Below are positions 12,101-23,621 of a stretch of 64,000 nucleotides of DNA, piece by piece. The stretch is from Neckera pumila. Taxonomy: Eukaryota > Streptophyta > Bryopsida > Hypnales > Neckeraceae. A program made the position numbers and the translations under genes. Where the stretch lies: NCBI GenBank assembly GCA_963969595.1, contig OZ018410.1, positions 31,500,913 through 31,564,912 of the forward strand. Direction: 5' to 3'. The first letter of the stretch is position 1. Each line of letters opens with the position of its first letter. The notes beneath the pieces were generated by a model, which was given only the letters and a program-made list of their open reading frames with translations, was not told where the DNA came from and ran no database searches.

Positions 12101-12464
12101 GCGCAGACGGAGGCGTAAAAGCGCTCAAGGTTAGCTCCAGAGCTCGAGGGAAGTAAAGGAGTGAAAATGAGGACGTCCCGCCTTTATATAGTCCCAGGAC
12201 CCTTGGCAGGTCATCATGACCTTTTCCGGTCCGGTCCATATCGATCCGGTCCAACCCTAATCTGATCTGAGGTGAGATCCGGATGTGATTCCACTCCTGA
12301 ATACTAACATTCTGATCGAATCAGATACAATTTTCTCCTTACTGGATTAGCGTTGCCTATCTTTAGTTTCCTTCTGCCCCTCTAACCGGATATGGATCCT
12401 AATTACTTGTTTTTGTTCCCTTATTTAGACAAGCAGAGGAAAACCTAAAATTCTGGTTGCGACA
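9151..12464 (-). mobile_element. 3' LTR (copy B) of the gypsy element
   Basis: This 3314-bp LTR on the minus strand begins TGTCGCAACCAG at 12464 and ends GTGCTGTGACA at 9151. It follows the polypurine tract at 12465-12480. TATA motifs lie before the LTR ORF (12182-12190) and after it (10117-10124). It is highly similar to LTR C (23653-26968) but shares with copy A a 1-nt deletion that C lacks. Confidence 0.9.
10258..11909 (-). pseudogene. LTR-encoded coiled-coil protein, broken copy B
   Basis: Copy of the 550-residue LTR protein with an ATG at 11909. It is broken by a TGA where the intact copy has Trp (11658-11660), a TAG in place of a Gln codon (near 11247), and a 1-nt deletion near 10977 that shifts the frame before the coiled coil. 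The remainder to the terminal GGGVGE is open. The nonsense changes look like G-to-A or C-to-T, as expected of methylated silent repeats. Confidence 0.8.
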
Positions 12465-12480
12465 TTACCCCTTCCTCATC
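12465..12480 (-). promoter_or_regulatory. Polypurine tract of gypsy element
   Basis: On the minus strand the bases GATGAGGAAGGGGTAA directly precede the LTR start TGTCGC. A purine-rich run touching the 3' LTR is the plus-strand priming site expected of an LTR retrotransposon, and it fixes the LTR edge at 12464. Confidence 0.8.
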
Positions 12481-12500
12481 TGTGAGCGTCCCCGCGAACA

Positions 12501-13327
12501 TCATTCGGAGTTTTTGGAAGAAGTTGCAGCAATGTACTTCTTCACCCTAGATCCGTTCACTCGAGTATCAAGCCACTGACCTCGTAAATTCTCTAATTGT
12601 AGAGATCCGTTCTGGAAAACTTGGTTGACTCGAAAAGGTCCCATCCATTTGGTGTGCAATTTACCCGGAAAATCCTTGTGACAATTGTCATAGAGGAGAA
12701 CTAGTCCTCTTTCTTGGATTCCGTGATCAGCCGAAAGTTTCCGGTCATAATCTTCCTTTCGCTTTGTCTGTACTTTTAGGGTTCTCTCCAAAGCTGTATT
12801 CCGGATCTCTTCCAGTTCTTCAATGGCGAGGAGTTGGGGATAGGTATTCTTCTTGGACTCCGCGCTTCGAGCTGCCATGACTTGGAAAGTTTCCACGTTC
12901 AACTCCACTGCATGGATTGCCTCCTGACCGAAGACCAAAAAGTACGGTGTCTTTCCGGTTGTGGTCTTCTTTGTGGTGTTGTATGCGTGGACTGCCAAAG
13001 GTAGTTTCCGGTTCCAATCTGTCTTGTGAGCGGAAACCATCTTGTTTAAGATCTTACCAACGATCCCGTTTGCCCGCTCCGTCCATCCGTTCGCTTTTGG
13101 ATTGTAAGGAGTCGTCTTCCGGTGCTTGATAAGGTACTTGGTCATCAGGTCGACAATAATGTCATTGAGGAAATGGGTTCCCCGATCGCTAACCAGCTCG
13201 AGCGGATGACCAAATCGCATGAGGATTTCTTCAAATAGAAAGGTTGCTAAAGTCTCCGCGTCATTCTTTCGTGTTGCTTTGGCCTCCACCCATTTGGTGG
13301 CATAATCCATGGCTAGAATAATGTACC
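12501..13327 (-). pseudogene. Gypsy integrase, C-terminal part (split by copia insertion)
   Basis: The open minus-strand frame starts beside the copia target site and ends at the stop at 12501. It has the catalytic Asp in an LAMDYATKW context, the second Asp in SDRGTHF and the Glu in TERANG, so the DD(35)E set is present. A GPF-type motif (KWMGPFRV) lies near the C-terminus, as in chromatin-directed and other gypsy integrases. The zinc-binding N-terminus lies at 18626 onwards, 5.3 kb away, because the copia element cut the gene. The polyprotein stop is only ~20 bp from the polypurine tract. Confidence 0.9.
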
Positions 13328-13332
13328 TCTTC
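13328..13332. repeat. Target site duplication of copia element (left), TCTTC
   Basis: TCTTC occurs immediately left of the copia element and again at 18621-18625 immediately right. The gypsy integrase frame becomes continuous when the element and one TCTTC are removed. This defines the insertion exactly. Confidence 0.9.
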
Positions 13333-13560
13333 TATTGTAAGAAGAACACAAAGGCTTTGTATTCCAATGAAAAGAGGACACAAACAAGTACAAGGAACAG
13401 GTGAAAAACCCAAGCAAGGGGTTGCCCTCTTATACTACTCTACTAACAAGTGCCATGATTAACCTTATGGGTTATATCAACATAGAAGGTTGTCCCTCTC
13501 TAATAACACCTTGGTTGGCTACAAACAACTCCTAACTAAAGTCACTCTCTAACTTCAACA
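13333..13560 (-). repeat. Copia 3' LTR (228 bp)
   Basis: Direct copy of 18330-18620 but shorter, because it has only one of the CTGTCCCTCTCTAATATCAC-like units. A TATA-like AGTATAAGAG lies inside on the minus strand. The polyprotein stop codon (13542-13544) falls within this LTR. Confidence 0.9.
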
Positions 13561-16500
13561 CTCCCACTTTGTTTGTTGCCAAACAATGTCAAACCCATCT
13601 CTATGCAAACAACTTCATGGCGAGGCTTTGCAAGAGCCTTGGTAAGCACATTCGCCACCATGCGCTCTATAGGTATGTACCTCATTTCTATCACATTGCT
13701 TTCAGCCTTCTCTCAAATAAAATGGTGTTTGATGTCAATGTGCTTACTCCGAGAATGGTAAATCGGGTTCTTTACCAAGGCAATGGCGCCTTGATTGTCA
13801 CACATGATAGGTGTGCTCTTCTCTTGCTCAAGGCCAACATCACTCAACAACTATTTTAGCCAGATCGCCTCCCTTGTGCCTTGACTAATGGCCATGTATT
13901 CCGCCTCGGTGGTAGACAATGCAATAGTAGGTTGCTTCTTTGAATTCCACGAAATGGCACCATCTCCAAGCATAAACACATAGCCCGATGTAGACCTGCG
14001 ATCGCTTACATCTCCAGCCCAATCTGCATCACAAAAGCCTACCAATGCAAGACTCTTGCCTCCAAGGACCAATTTGGCCTCCAATGTGCCTTGGAGGTAC
14101 CGCATAATCCTCTTCACCGCGGCCCAATGCTTTGGACCGCTCTTGGCCATATGTTGGCTCACCACACTCATGGGAAATGCAAGGTCAGCCCTTGTGGCTA
14201 CCATGGCATACATTAAGCTCCCCACCGCAGCTTTGTATGGCACATCTTGCATTTCCACCTTCACAGCTTCATATTCCTTATCCGTGAGCTTCTCCAATTT
14301 CGAATGCACATCAAGTGACGTGCCAATGGCCTTGCACTCCTCTATGTTGAAGCGCTTCAACACCTCCTTAATGTACTTGCTTTGGCTCATGGTAATGGTG
14401 CGCGCCGCCTTTTGCCTTTGAAACTCCATGCCAAGGCAATAGTGTAGCTCACCGAGGTCACTCATGTCATACTCGCTCTTCAACATGGCTTTGACCTCCA
14501 TTATCTTCATGGTGTTTGTCATAATGATCAAATCATCCACATAAATGATGATAATCACCAAGGACTTGTTTGTTTGCTTGATGTAAAGAAAATGGTCCGC
14601 GTGGCTCCTGTTGTAACCTGCCTTTGCAAATAAGGCATCTATATTCATGTACTATGCTCTCCTTGATTGTCTCAATCCATAGATGGCTTTCTTGAGCTTA
14701 CACTTTAGTTGCTCTCGCCCTTCTTGAACAAAATCCTTGGGTTGGTCCATGAAGATGACCTCCTCAAAGTGTGGATTGAGAAATGCCGTGACGACATCCA
14801 TTTGGTGCATCTCCAAGTCCATGGCTGCCTCTATGGCCCCCATACATTGAATGGTGCAAAACTTGGCCACCGGTGCAAAGGTCTCATTGAAGTCCCCCCC
14901 CTCGACTTGAGAATATTCCTTGGCTACCAATCTGGCCTTGTAGCACACAATGTTGCCCAAGGCATCTCTCTTAGTGCAAAACACCCATTTGCATCCAATA
15001 CTCTTACAATCGGAAGGAAGGAAAGAAAGTTCCCATGTACCTTTATTTATAAGCGAGACGTACTCTGCTTGCATGGCTTGCTCCCACTTGCTTGCATCCG
15101 CACTTCTCATGGCTTCCTCCATGATATTTGGATCTCTCACAAACGCTACATTTGCACGCTTCACTTGGTGTTGTGGCAAAACATGGTTCATCCACCATTC
15201 TCCAAGTGGCCTGCGTTCTCTCGTGGGATATTTTGGCTCCTGGGATGTCTTTCCTTCACCACCATCATCACTTGGAGTTACATTCACTTTCTTTTTTGGT
15301 GTTAGTGTTGTTACCAGCTTGTCTTCGTCTTCTGTTACCACTTCTTGCAAACTTGGAGATTTGTCCACCTCAAGGTCTCCATTGCTCCCACTTGGACACA
15401 TCTCCAAAGACTCGCTACCCTCCCTCTTATCTTCGATGAAGGTCACATCTCGACTCTTAAAGATCTTCTTAGTTTCCAAATTCATGAGCCGATAAGCCTT
15501 GGAGCCTTCCCAATAGCCCAAAAACAAGCACTTGGTGCCTTTGGCATCAAGCTTGGATTGCTGAGGGCTCAAATCCAAGGCATAGGCCATACATCCAAAG
15601 ATGCGCATGTGGCCAATGTTAGGCTTTCTTCCACTCCATGCCTCTTGCGGTGTCATCGATGCTATCGCACTTGTGGGACACCGATTGCGTATGTATGCTG
15701 CATTGGGTACAGCCTCCGCCCAAAACTCATATTTGAGGCTTTGTGCATGCAACATTGCTCGAGCCATCTCTACAAGCGTACGATTGGCACGCTCCGTTAC
15801 ACCATTTTGTTGTGGAGTGTGTGGCGCTGAAGTTTGATGTTGAATGCCATGCTCCCTCATAAAAGCCTCAAATGCCGTAGACATATACTCACCGCCATTG
15901 TCTGATCTCAATACCTTAAGCTTATGACCACTCTCATTTTCTACAAGGGCCTTCCATGCCTTGAACCTCTCAAACACCTCACTATTGCATTTGAGCATGA
16001 ACACCCACACTTTCCTTGAAAAGTCATCAATGAAGCTAAGGAAATATCTTGCACTACCTATAGAAATGGTCTTCATAAGGCCGCACACATCGGAGTGTAC
16101 AATCTCTAATACCTTGGCTGCCCTCATTGCTCCCTCGGTCGGGAATGGTTTCCTCGCTTGCTTGCCTTCAATGCAAGCCTCACACGTCAAATCACAAGCG
16201 CTTTTCTTCACTTGCATGCCACCCACCATGCTTAGAAGAGCCTTTGCACTCTTCACATTTAGGTGCCCCAATCTCTTATGCCAAATTTCCACATTGTCTT
16301 GCACCATTGCATCTTGAGCTACACAAGCCCAACTTAAACCATTCACTATTTTGAACTCAAGTTGGTACAAGTTGCCTTGCTTGGGTGCCAAGACAATCAG
16401 CTCTCCATTTGGTGCCCTCAAAATACAATTTTGGTTGTTGAATTGCACCTTCAAGCCTTGTGACATCAACTTGTTCACCAAGAGCAAATTGGCATGCAAC

Positions 16501-17522
16501 TTGGGCACATGCAATGCATCTTGAATGCGAATCTTCTTCATCACCCCCTTGACATTGACCTCCACCACAATGCATCCCATGCCAATGGCCTCCACCATGC
16601 CATTGTCACCTAAATACACTTTGCGGTTGCTAATGGGTTGATAGGTGAGAAAAGCTTGTCTCTGTGATGTCATGTGTTGCGTGGCCCCCGAATCAATAAT
16701 CCATTTGAACATGTTGCGGTCATCATAGCCATCACTTGTCGCAAATGCAAAATCCTCCTCCACTTCAGTGACAATTGCTTTGTTGGCACTCTCCTTCTTA
16801 GACTTCCAACAATTTCTTGCAAGGTGGCCGGGTTGACCGCAATTGTAGCATGTACGTGTCTCTTTGCGTGGTTGAGAGGCCTCTCCTTTCCTGTGTCGTG
16901 AGATAAGAGCTGCCCCTCCTTTGTTAGATTCATTCTCCTTCCTCTTGGATACCTCGTGCATCAATCTTGTCGTCACATACTCAAGGGTGAGCTCCTTCAT
17001 GGATTTTGTCTCTAAAGCCGTGATGAGATACTAAAAAGAAATGGGTAAGCTCTCGAGAAGAGTCATGACAATGTCTCCATCCGTCAAAGGTGCCTCCAAG
17101 CAAACAAGTTGGTCCGCCAGTCCCTTGGCCTTGTTGATGTGGTCAAGCATGTCTTCTCCCTCTTGCATCTTGCATGTGAAAAACTTGCGACAAGTAAAGA
17201 GAATATTGGACAAACTCTTAGTCTCATGGATGTTGCAAAGCACCTTCCATGCTTCTGCCGATCCCTTGCAAGATCGAACGTGTGCAAGTTGCCTATCCAC
17301 AAAATTGCAAGCAATCATGGAGAAGGCCTTCTTCACCCTCCTCTCATAAGACTTCTTGGCCTTGGGATCAACGTCGGAAGGAGGAGGCTCCTCGGAGTCC
17401 TCCACAATCTCCCACAAGTCCTTCTCCGCCAAGATCATCTCCATCTTGAACTTCCACAAGCCAAAGTTCTCTCCATTGAACCTGTCAATGATCCGAACAC
17501 CCTCTTCCTCACCTGTGGCCAT
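13542..17522 (-). pseudogene. Copia gag-pol polyprotein with four in-frame stops
   Basis: A single frame of 1326 codons starts at the ATG at 17522. In order it has a UBN2/gag-like N-terminus (IIDRFNGENFGLWKFKM), a CCHC zinc knuckle CYNCGQPGHLARNC near residue 223, protease active site IDSGATQH near 279, an integrase HHCC motif near 414-440 with HSDV and RSDNGGEY near 475 and 540, and RT with YVDD near 995. RNase H (CDADWAGD) lies near 1166. Stops interrupt it at 17031-17033 (TAG), 14652-14654 (TAG), 13851-13853 (TAG) and 13713-13715 (TGA), without frameshifts. It must be a fairly recent insertion that lost coding capacity by point mutation. Confidence 0.92.
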
Positions 17523-17570
17523 AGTGCCACATCTCCTACTCTAATAAAGTTCTCAACAACTCAAATCAAC

Positions 17571-18150
17571 CCTCAATGGCTCTTAAATCCCACAACCAAC
17601 ACTCACGTGGTTGCAATCTCTCCAATGTGACTCCAAATGATCACAACAACTTAAATCAGCCCTCAATGGCTCTCAAATCTCACAACCAACACTCACGCGG
17701 TTGCAATCTCTCCAATGTGACTCCAAATGATCACAACAACTTAAATCAGCCCTCAATGGCTCTCAAATCTCACAACCAACACTCACGCAGTTGCAATCTC
17801 TCCAATGTGACTCCAAATGATCACAACAACTCGAATCAGCCCCTCAATGGCTCTCAAATTGCACAACCAACACTCACGTGGTTGCAATCTCTCCAATGTG
17901 ACTCCAAATCATCACAACAACTCAAATCAACCCTCAATGGCTCTCAAATCCCACAACCAACACTCACATGGTTGCATTCTCTCCAATGTGACTCCAAAAG
18001 ATCACAACAATTCAAATCAGCCCCTCAATGGCTCTCAAATTGCACAACCAACACTCACGTGGTTGCAATTTCTCCAATGTGACTCTAAATGATCACAACA
18101 ACTCAAATTAACCCTCAATGGCTCTCAAATCTCACAACCAACATTCACAA
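17571..18150. repeat. 90-bp minisatellite in copia leader, about 6.5 copies
   Basis: The unit starting CCTCAATGGCTCTCAAAT recurs at 17571, 17661, 17751, 17842, 17932, 18023 and 18113, a period of 90-91 bp with few substitutions. It lies between the 5' LTR and the gag ATG and so is in the untranslated leader of the genomic RNA. Period and position suggest copy-number slippage during reverse transcription. Confidence 0.92.
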
Positions 18151-18329
18151 TAAAAATAACACTTAATGCAAAATAATACCTTTCCAAAGAATAAGATCTT
18201 GCTAAAAAAAAAAACCCTCCAAAAACAACCTCCAACTCCACTTGCTCTCAACTTTAGCAATGCGCCTCCAATACGCCTTTGCAAAGTGATCTCACCTCTA
18301 ATAGCAACTTACAGGACTGGGCCCATACC

Positions 18330-18620
18330 TATTGTAAGAAAAATACAAAGGCTTTGTATTCCAATGAAAAGAGGACACAAACAAGTACAAGGAACAGGTG
18401 AAAAACCCAAGCAAGGGATTGCCCTCTTATACTACTCTACTAACAAGTGCCATGACTAACCTTATGGGTTATATCAACATAGAAGGCTGCCCCTCTCTAA
18501 TATCACACTGTCCTTCTCTAATATCACACTGTCCCTCTCTCATATCACGCTGTCCCTCTCTAATAACACCTTGGTTGGCTACAAACAACTCCTAACTAAA
18601 GTCACTCTCTAACTTCAACA
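18330..18620 (-). repeat. Copia 5' LTR (291 bp) with internal tandem expansion
   Basis: This matches 13333-13560 except for an extra ~63 bp made of three additional CTGTCC(T/C)TCTCTAATATCACA units of about 21-22 bp around 18488-18560. The sequence just inside (minus strand from 18329, GGTATGGGCCCAG) sits where the primer site should be but matches initiator-Met tRNA only over GGTAT. Confidence 0.9.
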
Positions 18621-18625
18621 TCTTC
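18621..18625. repeat. Target site duplication of copia element (right), TCTTC
   Basis: Identical to 13328-13332, with the gypsy integrase frame continuing directly beyond it. Confidence 0.9.
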
Positions 18626-20566
18626 TTCCGTCCACTGATCGGAAAGATAGGCCCAATAAAATCTATTCCCCACTTCTCAAATGGCTCTAGAGGAATGATG
18701 GGAGTCAATGGCCAATGGTTTCGGAAGGACGGTGCTCCTGTCCGCTGACACTGATCACAACTCCGCACAAAATTCCTCACATCCCTATGTAAATACGGCC
18801 ACCAGTATCCGGTTGATCGGATCCGGTTTACTGTACTTATAAAGGCAAAATGCCCTCCTAAACTCCCTGCGTGAAGGGCTTGGATTACTTTCTTCCATTC
18901 CGAGGGTTCTAGGCATCGTCTGAGAACGTCATCCATTCCTAACTTAAAAAGGACTCCTCTAATCAAAGTATAAGGAGCCACTTTCCTTTGGAAAATTTCT
19001 TTCTCCTCGTGACTCATCTGGTCCGGATATCTAGACGTCACTAAGTAATCTATGATGTCCTTGTATTCAGAAACAGATTCATCATTGAGGTAAAAGACTT
19101 CGACCAAAGGAGAATCTAAAGTTTCTATCACTGCCGGACTCATTACCGGATTCGGGAATTCATCCGGAAAATCGGCAGAGATATCCGCGACGGATTTCTG
19201 CCCTCTTTGCCTCGAGAGGTAATCTGCATTAACATTTGCCTTTTCGGGTTTGACTACAACTTCGTAATGAAACTCTTGCAAGAGCAAAATCCATCTAGCA
19301 ATCCGGCCTAACAAATTTGGTTTGTTCACAAGATATTTCAGAGAATCATGATCCGTGTAGAAAATTACCTTGTATCCCAATAAATAATGCTGGAACTTCT
19401 TACAGGAATAGACCACGGCTAGCGCTTCCCGTTCCGTGGTGGTGTAATTCCGTTCCGCCAAACTCATTTGTCTGCTCGCATAGTAGATCGGGTTCTCCCG
19501 CCTTTCTGCGTCGAATTGCCACATAATGGACCCCAAACACTAACCCGATGCATTGATAGTAACATGGAACTCCTTGGTCCAATCCGGAACTAACAGGATC
19601 GGAGCTTTAGCCAACTGGGTCTTCAAATCCTCGAAGGCCTGCTGTCTCTTTCCGGTCCAAACAAATTTCGTATCTTTCTTCAGAAGTTCCGTGAGCGGAA
19701 TAGCCCTCTTGGCATATCCATCGATGAACCGTCTGTAGTAGCCCACACATCTAAGAAATCTGCGGACTTCTTTTATGTTGGTTGGAGGTAACAGGGAAAG
19801 CATCACTTTCACCTTTTCCAAGTCTGCTTGTAATCCGGTTCGACTTACCACATGACCGAGCAGAATTCCGGAACTCATTCCGAAAAAACACTTGCCCGGG
19901 TGTAGCTTCAAACTGTTCTCTCGGCACTTCTGGAACGTCTTCCTCAAACACTCGAGATGACTTTCCCGGTCGCTGAAAACCGCAAAGTCGTCTATGAACA
20001 CTTCAATGAAATGCTGAAGGAAATCTTTGAAGATGTTCATTATGAGTCGCTGAAATGTTCCGAGTGCATTACACAGACCGAACGGCATCCGGGTGAAGGC
20101 GTAAGTCCTCCATTCCGTTGTAAATGTCGTCTTCAGCTGATTGCACCACCGAATGAATACCTGGTTATAACCAGAAAATCCATCCAAAAAACTGTAGCAC
20201 TCATGTCCAGCGACGTGATCCAAAATAATGTCGGTGAACGGGAGAAGGAAATAGTCCTTCTTCGTAGCTGCATTCAATTTCCGGAAATCTTGAAAAAAAC
20301 GGATCTTGACCTTCCCATCCGCTCCGACCTTCTTTGGAACAATCACAATGGAGGAAACCCATTCGAAGTTGTGGACCGGATAGATGAATCCTGCCTCCAA
20401 CAGTCGATCGATTTCCTCCTTCACCATCAACGAATACTTCGGATTGAGTCGGTACTATCGCTGTCGGACCGGAATGGATCCTTCCATCAAGTTGATGCGA
20501 TGCTCCCTGAGGTGAGAGGGAATTCCCTTCAGATCGGATGGCTTCCAAGCAAAAACGTCGAGGTAC
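18626..20566 (-). pseudogene. Gypsy RT, RNase H and integrase N-terminus
   Basis: The minus-strand frame begins near KEYLDVFAWKP, an RT leader followed by IPSHLREHRI. RT motifs include FQDFRKLN, SFLDGFSGYNQ, MPFGLCNA and the catalytic VFIDDFAVF. RNase H follows, with the first catalytic Asp of DASG changed to Asn (INASG) and later TDHDSLKYL intact. The integrase HHCC zinc finger (H near HAGSLGGH, then CDQC) and DFIGP come next, then the copia insertion. There are two in-frame TAG codons, one before YRLNP near 20445 and one after INASG near 19537. The upstream junction at 20571 is a 1-nt frameshift. Domain order places it in Ty3/gypsy. Confidence 0.92.
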
Positions 20567-20570
20567 TCCT

Positions 20571-21023
20571 TCAGAAGTTGAATATATCGGATCTCTCCGT
20601 ATCCTTCAAGAGCTTATTAAGATAAAAACTCTTGTCGGGTTCAATACTCTCCTTCTCATAATCAGTAGGTGAGACAACCGGTTTGACTTTTTCCGCATAT
20701 CCTTCCTCCGGAAAGGACGCTAAATTTCCCCAACCCGATCCACTCGTCTCACTCCCATTGGTGGGAAGACTTCCGCTCCTGATCTGTTGAGCAATCCACT
20801 CCATTGTGAGTGGAACACTCGACTCCCCTAAGGATCGATCTTCCAATACTGCTTCCTGGATTTCTCCCGGTTCATGCTCTAGCACTGCCTCGAAGAATCC
20901 ATAGTTTGCCTTGGATTGGTGCTCGAAAGGATCTACATAATAGCTCGCAGCGGAATCTTCCGGATCAGACCAGTCCGTCGTGTAACCATCCGAATCGCTG
21001 GTCTCTCCGAAATGCTTCTCCAT
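20571..21023 (-). pseudogene. Gypsy protease-RT linker region
   Basis: An acidic 150-codon segment lies between protease and RT in the same frame as the protease, separated from it by one TAG. No conserved domain is seen. It is rich in Asp, Glu and Ser and ends in SDIFNF, which reads into the RT leader after a frameshift. It is best read as a polyprotein spacer, not a separate gene. Confidence 0.6.
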
Positions 21024-21026
21024 AGC

Positions 21027-21898
21027 CTAAGGAATCCGGGTGGAAGGTTTCCCTACCACCAGTTCCTTGGCTCCCCAATCTACAAGAACCCGGGCGGAAT
21101 ATAACCAAGGTCTTCCGAGTAACATCGGAAAGGGTCTACCTTTATGAACACGGATGATGACGTAGTTCAACAGATAGTCTGTTTTCCCAATCCGGGTTGG
21201 CACTTGTAAAAGTCTACCAACCGGATGTACTCGAGACTGGTCCGCAATCCGGAGAACTTGTTCCGTAGCTTCAAATGTGGTGAATCCCAAATCAAACGCT
21301 GTGTCTTCCAGCATCAGGTTAACTCCCGATCCGCCATCGATGGGAACCTTGGGAATCGCACATCCCTCTATCTCTATTGTGACCTCGGGAGCTCCGGCAT
21401 CTTTCGGTTGAGAAAAGTTAACTACCACTGCGGGTAGCTTCACCTTCTTCTTCCGCTTCCGTGTCCAGGCGTCTCGGATTAGCTTCTGGTACATCACATT
21501 GTCGTGTACTAGCTGTCCGATAGTCACATTCGCCTTCTGATCCTTAATATCTTGGATGATGTTGTATTCATGGGTACTCACATCCGGAATAACGATCACT
21601 GGAGCTCACTGAATGTAACCGTTTTTGGGGTCCGTACAATATCCAATCCAAAGATTTCCCTTCGGATCTCTACACTGATATCTATCGGAATCCGGTCATG
21701 TTCTACTCCTTCCTCTGATTGTTCTACCTCCGATTCCAGTCTCTGTTCTGGAGAAAGCCGATCCGAATCGCTACTCGATTCCGATTTCCTTTTCGAACTC
21801 CTCTTACTCCTCTTGATTGACTGTCCGGTTTGGTTCCTGGTGGAACTGCGGATCAATACTCGGTTGACCACGCTCTCTGTTCCAATTGGCAGTTCCAC
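21027..21898 (-). pseudogene. Gypsy retropepsin-like protease and upstream spacer
   Basis: Residues from about 21599 down contain a retropepsin fold: VPIDGGSGVNLM at the active site, then LRIADQS and LLGRPWLYSA near the C-terminus. The active site reads DGGS rather than the commoner DSGS/DTGS, a variant I associate with some plant Tat/Athila-like elements. The stretch 21596-21898 is a Ser/Lys/Glu-rich spacer in the gag frame, and a frameshift separates it from the protease. The gag frame ends in TGA at 21908. Confidence 0.8.
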
Positions 21899-21907
21899 CT
21901 CGCACCG

Positions 21908-23503
21908 TCACTTTTCCGGATTCTCTGTTCCGGTTGAATGATCGTAGTTCAGTGCGGTTTGCTCTTTTGGAAGAATTTGCACTTGCTTGTAAACCGGTCG
22001 CGTTTGCGCTGGTTTAGAGCAATCTTGCTCGGCATGTCCATACTCTCTACAATTGTGGCACGGCATAATCCGTGGTGCACCTTGCCCTTGTCCCTTGTGA
22101 GGACAACTGCTGGCATAGTGTCCCGGTTCTCCACAACAATAGCAAATCACCACTTGCCTATCCGGATATCCCGGTACTCGCATAGGTGGCTGCATCCCTG
22201 GGCCTTGGCTAGGTCCAGGTAGAAAGTTCCGGTTCAAAACATTGGAACGGATTGGGACAGCAATACCTTTTCCTCTCCCGTAAGTAGGTTGAACCTGGTA
22301 GACTTCCTCCTCTTCTTCAGCCGCCATGGTGTAGTAGGTCTCTTCGTCTAGATACACATAGTGGACTTGCTTCGGTGCTACCTTCTGACATTCGCTCGGG
22401 TAGTGACCCGGTTCTCTACATCTTCCGCACCAAACGTTGGCTCGGGAAGTCGGGACAATCTGTCTCCGTCTTTGGTTCTCAGCGAGGTTCACCTTGATTG
22501 CCTCCAGAGATTCTTGGATCTTCTTCATAAACTTCTTCAAATCCGGATCCTCCGTCTTGACCTTAACGACGGTCTTCTCTCTCTGACCCCTCTTTGACGA
22601 ACGCCGCGGAGGCGAAATACTCCGGTCCTCCTCCGAACTTGACGAACTGGGATCGGAAACATCCGATCCGGATGACTCGGAACTGCTCTCCGAATCCGAA
22701 ATCTTCTTACGATGCTTCGACTTCCGATCGCTCTTCTTGCTCTTCTCCTTGGCTTTCCTCTCGCTTCTCCTCAAAGATTTCCGGAGTGACTGAGCGGAAT
22801 TTTTGTAGTTGGTCGCAGCATCCATGGCCTCCCGAAGTGTCCTCGGTCTTGTTTGCCGGATAAGGAATCCCATGGATTCCGGCAATCCGTCTACGTACTA
22901 TTCTACTTGCAGACCAGGGGCAATCTCCATAGTCAACTTCTGCATGAGCGCTTTTATCCTCTGTCCATACTTTTGCACGGATTCGGTTGACTTCATCGTG
23001 AGGGTACTCGACCGACCGAATGCTCTGGCCTCCCCACCCACTTCTCGGAAAGCCTGTAGGAAGTCCGTTCTCAGCTGATCCCAATCATTCCGGGTCAACT
23101 CCGGAACGTCTTGGTACCATTTGAGCGCTTCCCCCTTCAGCAATCCCTGAAAGATTCTTTGTTGGGTAGCCTCATTCTCCTGATTGGCAAGCGCGGTCGA
23201 TTGAAACTCGCACAGCCACTCATCCGCATCCTAGCTTCCGTCTCCCTTGAAGCGCTTGTACCTCAACCGGGTCATCCTATCTTCTTCTGGCAACGGCTCT
23301 TCTACATCCGGTTCCGATACTCGCTCAGAAGTTGGAGGTGTATTCTCCGATCTTGGGCTCTTGTTTCCTTCTCTAGGTGCAGGCACAAAAATGGGTTGGT
23401 CTTCCGGTTTTGATATCTCCGGATCACTAAGACCTAATCTCAACGATTCTCCACACTGATTCTTCCGGAATCGTCTGATTTCACTTCTTGTCCTCTTTCT
23501 CAT
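21908..23503 (-). pseudogene. Gypsy gag with three zinc knuckles and two stops
   Basis: This frame of 531 codons has two in-frame TAG codons (near 23231 and 22886). The N-terminal part is Arg/Lys and Pro rich. The middle has a retrotransposon gag core (LLKGEALKWYQDVPE, TRNDWDQLRTDFLQAF). A Ser/Lys-rich linker follows, then three CCHC-type knuckles: CGRCREPGHYPSEC, CYCCGEPGHYASSC and CHNCREYGHAEQDC. The protein would package element RNA. Three knuckles is more than the usual one or two. Confidence 0.9.
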
Positions 23504-23621
23504 GCGTGCAAGATCCGGTTCTCCTGTTTCTGCCTGAAAACCGATTTTCTAACGACATCATGGAAGTCACAATAACAACCGACCTTAGCTAATAGGGATC
23601 AAAATAGAGCTAATAGCTTTA

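Larger units (their letters stand above)
13333..18620 (-). mobile_element. Complete Ty1/copia retrotransposon nested in gypsy integrase
   Basis: This 5288-bp element on the minus strand has short LTRs at 13333-13560 (3') and 18330-18620 (5'), a perfect TCTTC target duplication, a tandem-repeat leader, a gag-pol frame (13542-17522) and a polypurine-like AAAGTGGGAG just before the 3' LTR. The LTRs start TGTTGAAG and end ACAATA, TG..TA rather than TG..CA. The domain order protease, integrase, RT, RNase H proves Ty1/copia. Four in-frame stops make it non-autonomous. Confidence 0.95.

Noticed and set aside
13569..17630. Plus-strand open frames across the copia element
   Set aside because: They are antisense to the gag-pol domains and to the minisatellite and have no homology of their own.
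17571..18150. CRISPR-like array
   Set aside because: The units are contiguous 90-bp minisatellite copies without spacers, in a plant retrotransposon leader.
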